From: Colias croceus
Lineage: Eukaryota > Arthropoda > Insecta > Lepidoptera > Pieridae
DNA length: 64,000 bases
Direction: 5' to 3'
Assembly (NCBI RefSeq): GCF_905220415.1
Contig: NC_059553.1
Span: forward strand, 3,372,501 to 3,436,500
This document shows positions 11,190 to 23,270 of the stretch, in pieces. The notes under the pieces are model-generated. The model did not search any database and had not been told where the DNA came from. It was given only the letters and a program-made list of their open reading frames with translations. The first letter of the stretch is position 1; every line of letters starts with the position of its first letter. A program made the position numbers and the translations under genes.

Positions 11190-12542
11190 AATACTATATA
11201 ATATTATCATTTTCGTTTAGTTTGTATGGTTATGTGATAGACTGATCTATCGCAGACAAACGTAAATAATATTTTTATCAATAAAAATCGTTAAATTTAT
11301 CGATGATCAAACCAATATTAATTAAATTCCGTGAAGTAGCTAGTTTTCTTACAAATAATTAATTTTGATAACCTCTTAGAAATTGTAATTGATCTGGATG
11401 AAAAGGAAGAAAACTATTGAATATATTTATGTATTGATAAGACGTAGTTTATTTCTGTAATTGACTAATAACACATTGGAACTGAATTAATATAAACATT
11501 TGTACATACTACATACATTTTAAGAATCACAACTCATGCAATTTTAACACGATCTTTTAATTTTAGATTCCGGGCAGAACTTTCATAAAATTACCAGAGC
11601 CAACTCAATTTTGAGCTTTAACCTCAAATCCCAAAGCTCAAAATTCAATGACGATACAACGTACATTCAGTAAGGCTACGTTTCTAAGTTATCTGATATC
11701 GGCTGTCGGTAACTGTAAAAGCGTTTTAACGGTACGTCATTGCTGACCTTTGGCCTTTAGCCGTTTAGAACACATGAAATGTAACTGAAAAACGAAGTAC
11801 TGCTTATTACGGTTTTCAACCAGTTATCATAAAAGTATCAAGCCATAAAAAGAAGGGAAAAGTAATTTATTTAATAAAGTTTGATTAATTGAATATTAAC
11901 ACAAAAAAATCATTGATAAAATGTATTAAATTTTCATTAATTAATATTAATTATTTATTTTAAGAACAGCCTTTCGTACACACCTTTGGGTGAACTATAG
12001 TTGAATAAATATTTGGGTTTAAGTTTCGGTATCTATCTTTACGCAGTGATATTCCTTAAAGCCACCTGAGCTTACAGCTACACAGAATCAATACGACCCC
12101 TAAACTCAACCTAACAATATACTAGGACAGTTTGTGCATATTTAACACACCTTACCTGACCCTCTGTCAAATGTATTAAAAATCAGGATATAGATACACA
12201 AGAGGGTTGTTGCCAATGTTTATGCCAATTTTATTTCCAACTGGTAATTCGATTTACACAAAGTATGACGCAATGGCTTTGTATTTTACATAAAAGGTCC
12301 TAAAATAATTTCTAATCTTGTGAACTTTTTACCTCAGGGATTAAGCTGACACCTACTGAGAGCCCTTCATTCCCTGTCATATCGTAAGAGGACTCCTGTT
12401 GACTTATGATCTTGAAATTTGTCAGGAAGTAGGCCTTGTTAAAGTATGATTTGGTGATGATGAAGCCCAATTATTTGCTTTTTCTTTGTAATAATTTTAA
12501 CAACCTTATTAGAAGAATGTTTTTTAAAGAACAGAATTATTA
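11190..12542. other. AT-rich non-coding stretch
   Basis: No gene or convincing repeat was seen. Confidence 0.5.
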
Positions 12543-12720
12543 AGGGCTGATTTTTCAATCGTTGGTTAAAACTTATTCATCGAATAACGTATTAAACTAC
12601 CATTTCAAAAATGTATTCTAATAATTGTCCGTATTTGACAGTTTACGTGAAATTTTAATATTATCGTTTAATACTTTATTGGACGGATAAGTTTTATCCA
12701 AGCATTGAAAAATCGGCCCT
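12543..12720 (+). mobile_element. MITE with AGGGCYGATTTTTCAAT terminal inverted repeats
   Basis: A 178-bp element whose ends are inverted (AGGGCTGATTTTTCAATCG at left, GCATTGAAAAATCGGCCCT at right). The inversion extends inward with mismatches (TTCATCGAATAACGTATTAA against TTTAATACTTTATTGGACGG). An oppositely oriented copy is at 21976-22155. Confidence 0.8.
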
Positions 12721-12747
12721 AAGTATAATATTATTTATACATATAAT

Positions 12748-13058
12748 TAATCTGTAGAAGGGTCAATTCTGTACATTGAAAATATTGAAAAAATAAATAG
12801 CAGGGGATGTTACGGTGGATCGATTAAAAACCCAAATATGTGATTAAAAAATTTTTTGTCTGTGTGTCTGTCTGAATCTGAAGACATCACGTGAAAACTA
12901 ACGGTTCGATTTCGATGAAACTTGGTATAATTATACCTTATTATCCTGGGCATAAAATAAAATACTTTTTATCCCGGAAAAATACGTAAAATTTTATTTA
13001 AAAATCTTAATTTTCCTTAATTTTTCCGAGCGGATGGAGTCGCGGGCGGAAGATAGTT
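12748..13058 (+). repeat. Interspersed repeat, family C
   Basis: It is shared with the reverse copy at 50706-51170. Landmarks are CTGTAGAAGGGTCAATTCTG, AAATAGCAGGGG, CACGTGAAAACTA, TTTCGATGAAACTTGGTATA and TCGCGGGCGGAAGATAGTT. The class is uncertain. Confidence 0.7.
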
Positions 13059-13890
13059 AGATATATTTTTAATATATGAATATATTCGTATACATACAAC
13101 TTTAAAACTTTATTAAAGTTGTATGTAACTATGTAACATATAAAATTTGACCTCGATTAATTTTCGTGAAATATTAAACATTTACTGTGCTCCAAATATT
13201 TATTGTTTATTGTCAATGTTTGCTGTGAACTACTTGTTATATTCACGTCGTATCTATTTGAGTAACAACCAAAAATACAAGATTCTTGTCAATGTCCATT
13301 AGTTCAAAACTTTGGTACTAAGTTCGTCAGGAATTTTCCTAATGTTCTCATTTCATCAGTAATTTTGTTAAACTTACCTTTCAAACAATAATGAAAATTA
13401 ATCGCTAAGATCGTTTTTCAATTTTATTAATTTCCAAACATTTGAGTTACGAAGATAAACCCTTTGTTGAAAGAATAAACTGTTGTGGTTAATATTTTAT
13501 TCGGTTTGATATGTCAATTTTGTCACTGAACTTTATTCCATCGCCCACTTGTGAAAACCAATGAAATATGAAACATAAAATGATATGTGAATACAATATT
13601 TTCCGGAGCTTTTCCTTTTGCGGATAGAAATATAGGGAAATGAAGAAACAAGGAAAACATTTTCATACTAGTTTAATGCAGTAGTCAAGACATTCGATGG
13701 TGAGGAAATTAAACGAAGGTTAGAAAATGAGTTGACACGGCGAAGCCATCGTTTGTACTGCATTGACCATTATTTCAGTTAAATGTTCGATCAATAATCA
13801 TTACTATTAGCAAACTATTATTTTTAACAATAAATTGCGCTTTATAATATGTCAGACTTATTATTTACTTTCATAACGGAATGCCGTGTC
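13059..13890. other. AT-rich non-coding stretch
   Basis: No gene or convincing repeat was seen. Confidence 0.45.
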
Positions 13891-14075
13891 AGTTACCGCC
13901 CGCGGCTTCGCCCGCTTTGTCTAAAACCTAATAAATTATATATTAAAACCTTCCTCTTGAATCACTCTATCTATTAAAAAAAACCGCATCAAAATCCGTT
14001 GCGTAGTTTTAAAGATTTAAGCATACAAAGGGACATAGAGACAGAGAAAGCAACTTTGTTTTATACTATGTAGTG
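13891..14075 (-). repeat. Interspersed repeat, family D
   Basis: Reverse copy of the family at 30570-30750 and 45825-46001. Landmarks in its own orientation are ATAGTATAAAACAAAGTCGC, GCAACGGATTTTGATGCGGT and CAAAGCGGGCGAAGCCGCGG. The frame at 14017-14310 overlapping it is incidental. Confidence 0.75.
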
Positions 14076-15199
14076 ATATTTGCAAACATATCATTCTGCT
14101 TCTGCATGCTATTCGCAATGGATCCAAAACCAATAGAGACCGATTTATCAAAGACAACATATGGATAATTTCTATGTCATATATTCTTCTGTGCGACTGT
14201 TCTAAATTAAATGAAAACTGGCGTCCGCAAGTCAACCCATGTTCAAACTTTAATAGTGTAAGATTTAATCTAAAATTCAGTTTAAAACTAAAAACAAAAT
14301 GTATTTTCACGATACTTTATTAATACATTTTTCGTAAATTATGGCGTATATAGAGCAATATTAGACGTTTTAACAAGTATATATCTTATTTAGCAGTTTA
14401 CTGACTTGTAAACTTGTAACTTATTGACTTAAGCATCGTGTACCTACTCAAATTCTCCCCTCCCAAGACGTCATTTCGAAATACGAATGAACGGCAAGAT
14501 AAATGTAAATAACACGTCCATTTTATACTACTATTTTTTACACCTTAGATAATAAGTAGGTAAATCTTTCAAATAGTTCCTCGTCGTTTACTCTGCCAAT
14601 GCCGTAGAAACTATAAAGTTCAAAGGAACACGGCACTGTCTTTTTTTAGGTATATTTTTTAAATAGTAGATTAATTTTTCAAGACATTTAATTTCCTAAA
14701 GAAATATAGTTTAAAATATATATAACAAGTAGTATAAAAGTCCTGAAGTTCGTACTATTAACAGAAATTTAATGAGGACTTATTAAGCTCATTACTTAGT
14801 TTGTGTTATGTTTCGCACAATCGATACCGGATACAAATATATAAGTAATGTAAAATTCAAATATAATTTATCTAACGATAACAAAAAATAAAAACGCAGA
14901 ACTAAAGACAAAAAACTTGTTTGTTACTTTTAAATTCACATTATCTTCTTTACCTTAAACTCTGTCCTATATCGATAAGTAGACTTAACAGTGGCATGAA
15001 TTATTAAATATAGAAAAATAAATAGAATAAAATTAGGTCCCGCTAACATGTGATCTAAAAATACATTTCTATAAATACTTAAATAAGAAGTGACATACCT
15101 ATTAGTCCTTACGTGAAAAGCTTTATCACTTAACCGGGCCTACATCGTAGGTCAGGATTCCATTTCCATCACTATCACTGCACCATAAAGTTAACATAA
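14076..15199. other. AT-rich non-coding stretch
   Basis: Nothing supportable was seen. Confidence 0.45.
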
Positions 15200-15450
15200 G
15201 TCATGAGTGTCCGTGAATCGATGTTCGCCGCGCAACAGTACGTTCGCTTGAACGGTGGGTGGTGTGGAGACGGGCCAGCTCGGCGCGCGCAGAGGACGCG
15301 AGCGGATGGCGCGGGGCGCGAGGCGGACTGCCCGGGTTCCCGCCTCAACCCTGGGTTGCCAGCTGCGGGGCGGAAATGTCCCGGCCGCGAAAAGCTTTGA
15401 TGGTGCCTGCGCGGTAAGCGGGACGCTTAAATCACGCTTTTTAAACTGAA
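15200..15450. other. CpG-rich patch, possible first exon or promoter
   Basis: An island of GC-rich, CpG-dense sequence (densest 15255-15425) stands out sharply from the AT-rich surroundings. Two overlapping frames on the plus strand (15203-15400, 15255-15449) are rich in Arg, Gly and Ala, as expected from composition, and I do not call either a gene. A splice-donor-like GCG|GTAAGC occurs at about 15411-15416, so a non-coding or 5' exon is possible. Confidence 0.3.
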
Positions 15451-15829
15451 AAAGCGCCTACAGCACCACACAAGAGATAGAAAGAAGTAAAACTACTTAG
15501 GTAATACGAAGAAGTGATAGAAGTTAAACTGGGCAAAACGAAGAGGCACAAGTAAAAATATTGAGCAGTTTTTCTCTTTCTCTTGCTACAAAATTTGGCA
15601 ATACGTAGTAGTTGCTTATACGTTTCGATTCGATCGAAAAGAGTCTACATAATGTATGGATTTGTGTTATTTGATACTTTTATAAGAAAAATAAGGATTC
15701 CACGAATAAACTAATATCCTAATAATTACGTCCGGATATTTCAAAACCAACTGTTCCTACAACATTTCAGATAACATCACTTCACTCATCTAAACTTCGA
15801 TTCATTCCAGCTTCCTATTACGTCATTCA

Positions 15830-15975
15830 GACAGTGGGAGTTCCAGAGTCCTGGCAACCCCACGTAGGCCGCCGCCGCCTCTCATTGCCCTAAATTCGCT
15901 CCAGAGCCGGCACAATAATTGTAGCTGCAGCCACGGCGGCCGTTCTCTATCGACCCGCATACCTTTCGTGAAAGT
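15830..15975. other. Second GC-rich patch
   Basis: A shorter GC-rich block (GGCCGCCGCCGCCTC near 15867, CACGGCGGCCGTTC near 15930) lies 400 bases from the CpG-rich patch. It could be part of the same promoter or exon cluster. No coding frame is recognisable. Confidence 0.25.
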
Positions 15976-16752
15976 AAAAACTTATTCGATCGAGTACAAT
16001 GCGGTACGCCACTAACGCAATCCCAATCCTCTAGGTCACAAAATAGCTTAAAGTTATCGATTATTTTTAAGTTAGTTTATAAATAACCGCCGCTCAATGG
16101 ATTCGTGGTTATATTTGTTGCACCATACTTTGATAATGATTTTAATTTGGAAAAATGTAATTTGAGTGAGTCAACTTAAAAAATATTTATTTATTTTAAA
16201 TTATATGTGCTACACTTAATCCTAAATCTATATCACAAATTCTACGAATCTTTCGTCTTTAGCTGAAATTAATTTTGTTGGTTTAAACCAAGGAACAAGT
16301 ATTGATAATAAATAAAGGTCCCTTTTTTGCTAATTTATCCATCAACGTAGAACATCCAATATATAATTGTTAAGGTTGACAAGTTAATTCTACGTAATGC
16401 TACGTGACTACGCCGACTGTCTACGGCGTGCTACGCATATACAATTTGATTATGTTTGCTATTTACGAAATATTTAAAGCAATTATCACGTTTGTTTTGA
16501 ATTTTTGTTTGTTTTACGAATGTAAATTAATAAGTAATTTAATATTTGACAGTAACTGCCTCCTTAAATTACTTAAACATAAATTAATAATGTTGTTTCG
16601 AATATCCTAAACTTTTGTCGCATACATAAAATTGTTTTCAAGACAATATCAAATTTTAAATAGTTAAATACAGTGCGCATATGCACACCTTCCATTCCTA
16701 TTACTTTTTTTTTTCAAATAAATATAGCACAACGTGTATTATAAATGGCATA
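15976..16752. other. AT-rich non-coding stretch
   Basis: I see nothing supportable; the plus-strand frame at 16404-16610 is AT-driven. Confidence 0.45.
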
Positions 16753-16926
16753 TCTTCTTATATATAAAAATGAATCGCAAAATGTGTTGGTAAGCGCATA
16801 ATTCGAGAACGGCTGAACCGATTTCGATAATTCTTTTTTTATTATATTTCTTGAAGTACGAGGATGGATCTTATGTAGAGAAAACGTAAACATGTACCAC
16901 GGGCGAAGCCGGGGCGGACCGCTAGT
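16753..16926 (+). repeat. Interspersed repeat, family E (ends GCGGACCGCTAGT)
   Basis: Landmarks are TCTTATATATAAAAATGAAT, AACGGCTGAACCGATTTCGA, GTACCACGGGCGAAGCCGGG and the terminal CTAGT. It is related at its right end to the 7660 and 22846 copies. Confidence 0.7.
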
Positions 16927-17488
16927 TTTATATACTTTTAGTGTACAGGAGTACACTCAAATGTATATGTACATTCAAATAACATCTCTCTAACCAGTTC
17001 CTCCGAAGTATTACAATGTCTTTATGAAGGATACTGCTCAAATGATTTGAACGTGCTTTGTCGTCGATAAAGCTTGGCTATGACGCGACCCTTCTACCCA
17101 CTGCGGTCCAATCGGTATGACGTGTTATGATCGCGTGACAGGCCTCTGCGTGTCGCCGTGTTTGTGATTCCGAAAAAACTTATTAAAAACACCACAAGTA
17201 ATATTCGTTGCTCGGACATTCAATATTGGTGAACTTAGCTTTTTGTTTTATACACGACGATTTATATTAGGTTACTGTGTGATCTTTTTATGTTAATGCT
17301 ATTGGGGAGTTAGTGAATAAAGAAAACACAAATCATTCAATTGCAAATCTAATTACATCATTACATTTATGACGTACTTATAGAGTGAACTAGTTTAATA
17401 GAGTTACTTGTTAATATAAGCAAATAATACCATAGAAATTTACATCTTTTCAAAGGCTTTTAACACGAACTATACATATTTATACACT

Positions 17489-17708
17489 ACTAGCTTTCCG
17501 CCTGCGGCGTCGCCCGCGTTTTCAAAGAAAAACCCGCATAGTTCCCGTTCCCGTGGGATTTCCTGGATAAAACCTAGCCTATGTTGCTTAGTGAAGATGC
17601 AGCTTTCTAATGGTGAAAGAATTTTTGAAATCGGTCCAGTAGTTTATGCGTGAAAACCATACATACATACATAATTACAAACCTTTCCTCTTTATAATAT
17701 TAGTATAG
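17489..17708 (-). repeat. Short interspersed repeat, family A
   Basis: Reverse copy. It starts ACTAGCTTTCCGCCTGCGG, contains TAGTTCCCGTTCCCGTGGGA and ends TTTATAATATTAGTATAGG. Confidence 0.75.
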
Positions 17709-19010
17709 GTACAGTTCGATGTTGCGAACAATTTACAGTAAACATAGTAAAAGATAAACAGTAATGAATTCACCCGCATACAATCAAGAACACAAAATAA
17801 CGTTTCTCGCCCAAACAGAAACAATTTATTTTGTTATTAGATAAAATTCAAAACAGTTCCTAAAAGTACAAGTGCCTGGCACTGCGCGATTGAAATTTTA
17901 AGTTCAGTTGGTTTTGATTTAATAAAACATAACCTTATAGTTATACCATTTGATGTACTCGTACGAAAATTAGGCGAGGACATACTGATCGATGATTATT
18001 TTTTAATTTAAATAAGGTAAAATATGTTTTATGTACTACTTATTTGATATTCCAGGGACATGTGTGCGTACATAAATATTCGAATGTAACCTTATATTCG
18101 AAACTTGTTTCCAAAATAGACGAGCTGTTAACATATTAGTGCCGCTTGAGTCTTTGTAATATATTCATGAATCGTTCATGATAATATATGAGTGAACTTA
18201 ATACAATTTCCGCGCTGCTGCCACTTCGTTAACGATAATTGTGAAAAATGTAGTTGCATCGTCCAACATGTAAATTAATCTTTTGTCTCTATATTGTATT
18301 ATTTTATTTATTGATCAAGTATGGGAATGTACCTATTTGTAAAAAAATGAAATACGTAACAATCATGGTGTAGGAACTAAGGCTTTCTAAGTAGAAGGGT
18401 ATCAATTTGTTTGTATGTTTGTTGTTATGTTTATAAGGACATCAAATGTGTGTTTTTTATTTAAATTAAAGAGCAAAGTTTCTTAAAGCTGTACACTAAG
18501 TGAAGTGCAATACCGATAATTTTAAAACTAAGAAAAAATGTCGAGTATAATGCATCAAAGAAGCTTTTCTTAGTTTCAATAAAAAGCATTTCCTTGTCTT
18601 TCTTCGATTTATAAAATTTATAAAAGCAAAGTAAACAGCACTCTAATTGCGCTGATTTTCTTCTACGGCGAAAAACGTTTGTGAAGCTTTGAATAATGTG
18701 CTCTACGTGAGAACCCATTTTCCATTGGAATATAAATAAATTTTCGATAAAATCACTTCAAGTTTATAATTTATGCAGTTTTACTTACATTAACTGATCA
18801 TTTTACAAAATTTAACAAAACTTATATCATTTTACAAAATTTAACAAAACAAAATTTATATTCTAATCTTTTAACATGCTTTTAACCCACCTAATTGAAT
18901 CAAAAACTGTTTCTCTTTCATTTGACTATATTACATTAGTTTAGGCAATTTTGTATATAAATAATACTTTTATTGTTACATCCATTTATGTCATATACTT
19001 AAAAAAAATT
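17709..19010. other. Non-coding stretch with a short tandem duplication
   Basis: No gene is supported. A 29-bp period tandem duplication (TCATTTTACAAAATTTAACA, two units) lies at about 18798-18852. Confidence 0.5.
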
Positions 19011-19206
19011 GTGTACGTGTACTAGTGTACACACACACAAGAAGTGAAACTTCTTTAAGACCTTATTTTTTAAAAAATAATTTACTATATGCAACATAAC
19101 AGAAATACGTCGAATCACGCGTGGTAGGGATAAGAAAAACATGGCGCGTAACGAAAAAATGTAACACAAATTTTTTTCCAACCCCGATAAAGAAGTTTCA
19201 CTTTAA
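19011..19206. mobile_element. MITE, GAAGTGAAACTTCTT family
   Basis: It carries AAGAAGTGAAACTTCTT near the left end and AAAGAAGTTTCACTT at the right end, plus CATGGCGCG inside. Related copies are at 27604-27762, 43425-43635 (diverged) and 59241-59396. Confidence 0.6.
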
Positions 19207-19278
19207 AAAAAATACTTAAGTACGTTTGTCTTTATCATACGTTATATTTATTTAAAGTTTCACCATCCTTTTAACGCA

Positions 19279-19773
19279 TTAAAATCCCCTAACGACTCTG
19301 CGTCTACAACATATTATAGATTTTAAAATTGCTATACAAAAACGATCAACACTGCAAAAATTCTGCATAAAATTGATATATGGCATAACAGTGTACTCGA
19401 CTTCTAAACAAGCTTTGTTTTGTATTGTTGTGATCGGAAACCGCTTGAATATGAAGTGCTCTTTCCATCTCGAGCCTATCGCACTATTGTATTTTAAAGT
19501 TTTATTTGTTGAAGAAGAAAAAAGAAAGCCTTCAGGTTTTTTCTTGGAACGAGCAATTATGTGAGTACCAATTAAACAATACATTTTTATTTTTAAAGCA
19601 TTATTTCGATAGCATTTTGAGGGAAAATTTAAAAAAAATTTAAAATATACTGTAGGTATTAAAAAATATCTGGTAATTAAAATACCTATTAACACCACAC
19701 AAAAAAGAGTACTTATTAAATGTGTACCTATCTGTCCATTTTTACGATATTTTCTAATCTTCAAAATATCCAT
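19279..19773 (-). other. Unexplained 164-codon open frame
   Basis: A minus-strand frame of 164 codons in an AT-rich stretch. It is Lys/Ile/Phe-rich, with one hydrophobic segment near residues 18-40 and several cysteines at the C-terminus. I do not recognise it. The composition resembles AT-rich non-coding DNA, and it lacks splice or promoter context, so it is more likely chance than gene. Confidence 0.15.
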
Positions 19774-20461
19774 TGAATAAGATTAATGGAAACCCTATTG
19801 GCATTTGACTTCAAATAATTTTCTACCTGTGGTCGATCAACGTTCAAACTCTGGAAAGTCCAGTAACACGATTCCGCCTACAAAGCAATCGGTAGAAAGT
19901 TAGGGATCTATGATAATGAGCTAACCGTCTGAAGTCGAGCCAACTTGTTTGTGGATCTGCCAAACTCTGACTCTGGCGTAAAATAGTTTATTGGATTATA
20001 TCAGGGTGTAGAGACAGCTCAGTATCAGCGTATTTTATTTGAGAATAATTTAACCTAATTTATCCTCCTTTCATGATTTGAATAAAAGAGACGCCTATAA
20101 AAGGCATAAATAGCTTTTATTGTAAGTAATTTAAATGTTAAGGTAAGCATTTTTTTTTTATTTATCCAATCCAACGAATTTTCTCTTCAGGGAATAACAA
20201 AAAAAGCTCTAGAGAAATATACTAAAGTTCTAAACTCTACCTCGACATAAACCCAGTACAAGATGCAAGTTGATACATATAATAAGGATTGATTAATGAA
20301 ACAATTAGGTTTTAATTATCTATATAATTTAATTATATTTTTCTTATAATTAAATAAGTATTAAACCTTCTGAGTTAGTTGTAATCTCTTGTCGTAGACA
20401 CGAGTTTCTCAACTCATAAGAAGGTAATGTTAAAAAACAAAACAAAAAAATTAAATTATGC
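19774..20461. other. Non-coding stretch
   Basis: No gene is supported here; it lies downstream of the 115-aa gene's poly-A signal. Confidence 0.5.
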
Positions 20462-20467
20462 TTTATT
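20462..20467 (-). terminator. Poly-A signal of the 115-aa gene
   Basis: AATAAA on the minus strand, about 65 nt after the stop codon at 20532-20534. Confidence 0.6.
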
Positions 20468-20531
20468 TGCCATTAAATTAAGGGAACTATAATATAAATA
20501 ACATAATAAATTAAAACTAGGACATTATAAT

Positions 20532-20879
20532 CTAAGGATTGGGAGCGACAAACACAAACACAGGCGTGAATTTCGGGTCCCAAGATCCATCGTTCACAGA
20601 TTTTGGGGAGAAGTCACCGCTCTTGTGCGTTTCTGAGATCTTTGCGAAAATATCTTTGAATTTCTTCTCAGTGTCGCTAGCAAGCCCAGCATCCACATCT
20701 TCTATCGAAGACCCGCTGGGGACCACTTGCTTGCCAGTTGTGTATGGAGTAGATTTTCCATACTGAAGATCCATGTAATCATTGAGGATACCTTCCAGAA
20801 CTTTCTTCACGCTTGACACGTTAGAGTTGTCTTCGATACCCTTCGACAGCTCATTGATGGTCACAGTTGGGACGGACAT
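20532..20879 (-). CDS. Orphan 115-aa acidic protein, 5'UTR-spliced
   Basis: A single coding exon on the minus strand gives 115 residues from the ATG at 20879-20877 to the TAG at 20534-20532. The ATG lies just inside an exon whose acceptor (TTTCAG) ends at 20890, so the exon begins at 20889 with a 10-nt leader. The likely partner is a non-coding first exon ending at 23196 (donor GTAAGT), about 28 bases below a TATA box, giving a 2.3-kb 5'UTR intron. The protein is charged, contains no cysteine and has no signal peptide or membrane segment. Residues 2-12 (SVPTVTINELS) and the hydrophobic end FVFVAPNP are notable. I do not recognise the family. Splice, promoter and poly-A context make a real gene likely. 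Confidence 0.7.
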   Translation of the reverse strand: MSVPTVTINELSKGIEDNSNVSSVKKVLEGILNDYMDLQYGKSTPYTTGKQVVPSGSSIEDVDAGLASDTEKKFKDIFAKISETHKSGDFSPKSVNDGSWDPKFTPVFVFVAPNP

Positions 20880-20906
20880 GATTAGTAATCTGAAACAATA
20901 AAATAA

Positions 20907-21128
20907 TCCATACTTAATATTATAAATGCGAAAGTAACTCTGTATGTCTGTCTGTTACTCAATCACGCCTTAACTACTGAACCAATTTGCATGAAATTTG
21001 GTATAGAGATATTTTGATACCTGAGAAAGGACATAGGATAGGTTTTATCCCGGAAATCCCACGGGAACGGGAACTATGTAGGTTTTTCTTTGAACATGCG
21101 CGGGCAATGTCGCGGGTGGAAAGCTAGT
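20907..21128 (+). repeat. Short interspersed repeat, family A
   Basis: A near-complete copy in the 5'UTR intron of the 115-aa gene, antisense to it. It has TCC, TTAATATTATAAATGCGAAA, GTCTGTCTGT and the terminal AAGCTAGT. Confidence 0.75.
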
Positions 21129-21975
21129 TGGTTTATAAAAACAATTACATGTTATAAAGATGTAGGTATGTCGTATATGGAGTACGTCGTATTTGATTCT
21201 AGAATTTCCTAAAAATCCTGCTAATCACAGCAAGCTAAAAAATTGTTAATAAGGCTTTATAATAAAAATACAAAAATTAAAATCATGAATATTGAAAGAC
21301 TTGTTTATCTAAACATGTAATGTTAACAACTTCTAAACATCGAGTTTATTTAGTAGATATCGATTTCGAATAGATTATGCTAGAATTTAATCAACATTTT
21401 ACACTATTAGATAAGAGTTTAGAATATCCGATGAAATAAATTTAGCTACCTATCAGATAAATTAATGCAAATAGGTTCCAGAAAAATAGATTTTACTCTG
21501 TGTCACAAATGAAAAAAAATGTTTTAGAAATATCTACAGAAACCGATTGATTATTCTTAATTATTATCATTTATTTCCTTCATATTGAAATTCTCAATGG
21601 AACTATTTAGCTTGATGCAACTGAAATTTCAATTATTTTTTTCTTATATACTTCATTTTTATTATCTACCTTTGACACTACGCCACTTAAATGTAAAAAA
21701 TTCGGACTAGAATATTTATAGATACATCGAAGATGCAGTCAATTCTACAAAATGCGATAAGTTCTCTATTATAAGAAATTTATAGTGCGTAATCATAATC
21801 TTGTTACTTGTAGATATATTTTTCTATAGAGCGACTTCTACGTAGAATATTCTTGAATGAATCAAAATAAAAAGGGGAATAAAACGAAAACTTTACTTAC
21901 CATAGGTACCTATTATGACAACTCAAGAATATGAACTAAGTAGTAAATCGGTACTAGGCAAGAACTATTATTTTA

Positions 21976-22155
21976 GGGTCGATTTTTCAATCCTTGGTTA
22001 AAATTTATCCGTCCAATAAAGTATTATACGAACATTTTAAAATTTCACCTGTAAACTGTCAAATAGGTACGGGCAATTAGAATACATTTTTGAAATGGTA
22101 GTTTAATACGTTATTCGATGAATAAGTTTTAACCAACGATTGAAAAATCAGCCCA
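21976..22155 (-). mobile_element. MITE with AGGGCYGATTTTTCAAT ends
   Basis: Inverse-orientation relative of the 12543-12720 element; its right arm is nearly identical to that element's left arm. It lies in the 5'UTR intron of the 115-aa gene. Confidence 0.8.
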
Positions 22156-22845
22156 TTCGTGGAATATTGTAAGACAGAGGTAAGACTACACAGTTACAGT
22201 TTAATTCTGTGTTTTAGCTGTGTGTCTAAGACGATTCTAATTAAACTTTGTAGAGTCCAAAGTTATATTAAACTAGCTGATTCTTGCGTCTTCGTACGCG
22301 TTGATTATGTTTCCTAGCTAATACTACCTATTACCTAGAACTTCATTTAGTTCGATTACATAAACTTTTATATTGTAGTAAAGAAGAATTATCTAACAAA
22401 AATTTAATAAAAATAATAGAAAAAGTAACGTTATATTAATTGGTAATATTAAAAATTCATAAAATAGAATTGAAAAACCTGCGCTCTAAATAAATTATTT
22501 TGGTACGTACCAGAGGTAGGATAAATATTTTACATACTGCCTGATAAACAAAGAATATTAAAATATGGAAAATAGCCAAAAATACATCCGTATAAAAATG
22601 ACCGATAAGAGATAACAAACATATTTAATCATTGAAAGTCAAACATTCTCCGCCGTATGAAATTGATATCTGTATTAATCGACTCATAAATAATATTTAT
22701 CGAAGTATTTTATATTAATATTATGTATTCATGAATGGTCGTACAAATGGATAGCTTTTATTTTATTGCATTGGCAATAAAATTGTTTTCCGTACAGATA
22801 AACAAAGTACAATTTCAATATTACATAGGTATACATATATACAAT

Positions 22846-22985
22846 ACTAGTGGTCCGCCCCGGCTTCGCCCGTGGTACATATTTCGCAATAAAAGGTAGC
22901 CTATGTCCTTTCTCGGGTATCAAAATATCTCCATACCAAATTTCATGCAAATTGGTTCAGTAGTTTAGGAGTGATTGAGTAACAC
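22846..22985 (-). repeat. Short interspersed repeat, family A, truncated
   Basis: It starts ACTAGTGGTCCGCCCCGGC, includes ATACCAAATTTCATGCAAAT and stops at GTAACACGG, losing the ACTAATATT end. Confidence 0.7.
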
Positions 22986-23045
22986 GGAACATATTATTAA
23001 CAAGCGTTTATGATTTTCGTTACCTTCAGGCTACAAGTGTCAACG

Positions 23046-23130
23046 TGTTTTTTTAAAGGAAGGCAAACGAGCAGACGCAATGCCCGATCCTAATGGCAAA
23101 GTGCATCGTGCCTATAGACGTGCTTATAAT
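23046..23130 (-). repeat. LINE 3' UTR fragment (low confidence)
   Basis: GGCAAACGAGCAGACGC followed by GCCCGATCCTAATGGCAAAG resembles the inverse of common lepidopteran LINE 3' ends. The copy is short and degraded. Confidence 0.35.
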
Positions 23131-23195
23131 AAGTAATGAGTGTTGCCTACCATAATAAAAGCTTACTGTATGTTATATAAAAAAAAAATACTTAC

Positions 23196-23270
23196 GTTTA
23201 TTGCTGTAATGCTTCTCTGCAACAGTTCAAAGTGTACTGAAATAACGTCACATCGAATCGTTCTTATAAA
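23196..23270 (-). promoter_or_regulatory. Core promoter and leader exon of the 115-aa gene
   Basis: On the minus strand a TATA element (TTATAAG region, 23270-23264) is followed 28-30 bases later by an arthropod initiator TCAGT (23240-23236). About 40 bases further a strong donor AAAC|GTAAGT ends the exon at 23196. No ATG lies between the initiator and the donor, so the first exon is non-coding. Confidence 0.6.

Noticed and set aside
15203..15449. Two GC-rich open frames as genes
   Set aside because: Their composition (Arg/Gly/Ala) follows from high GC in any frame. No domain, start context or poly-A signal was recognised.
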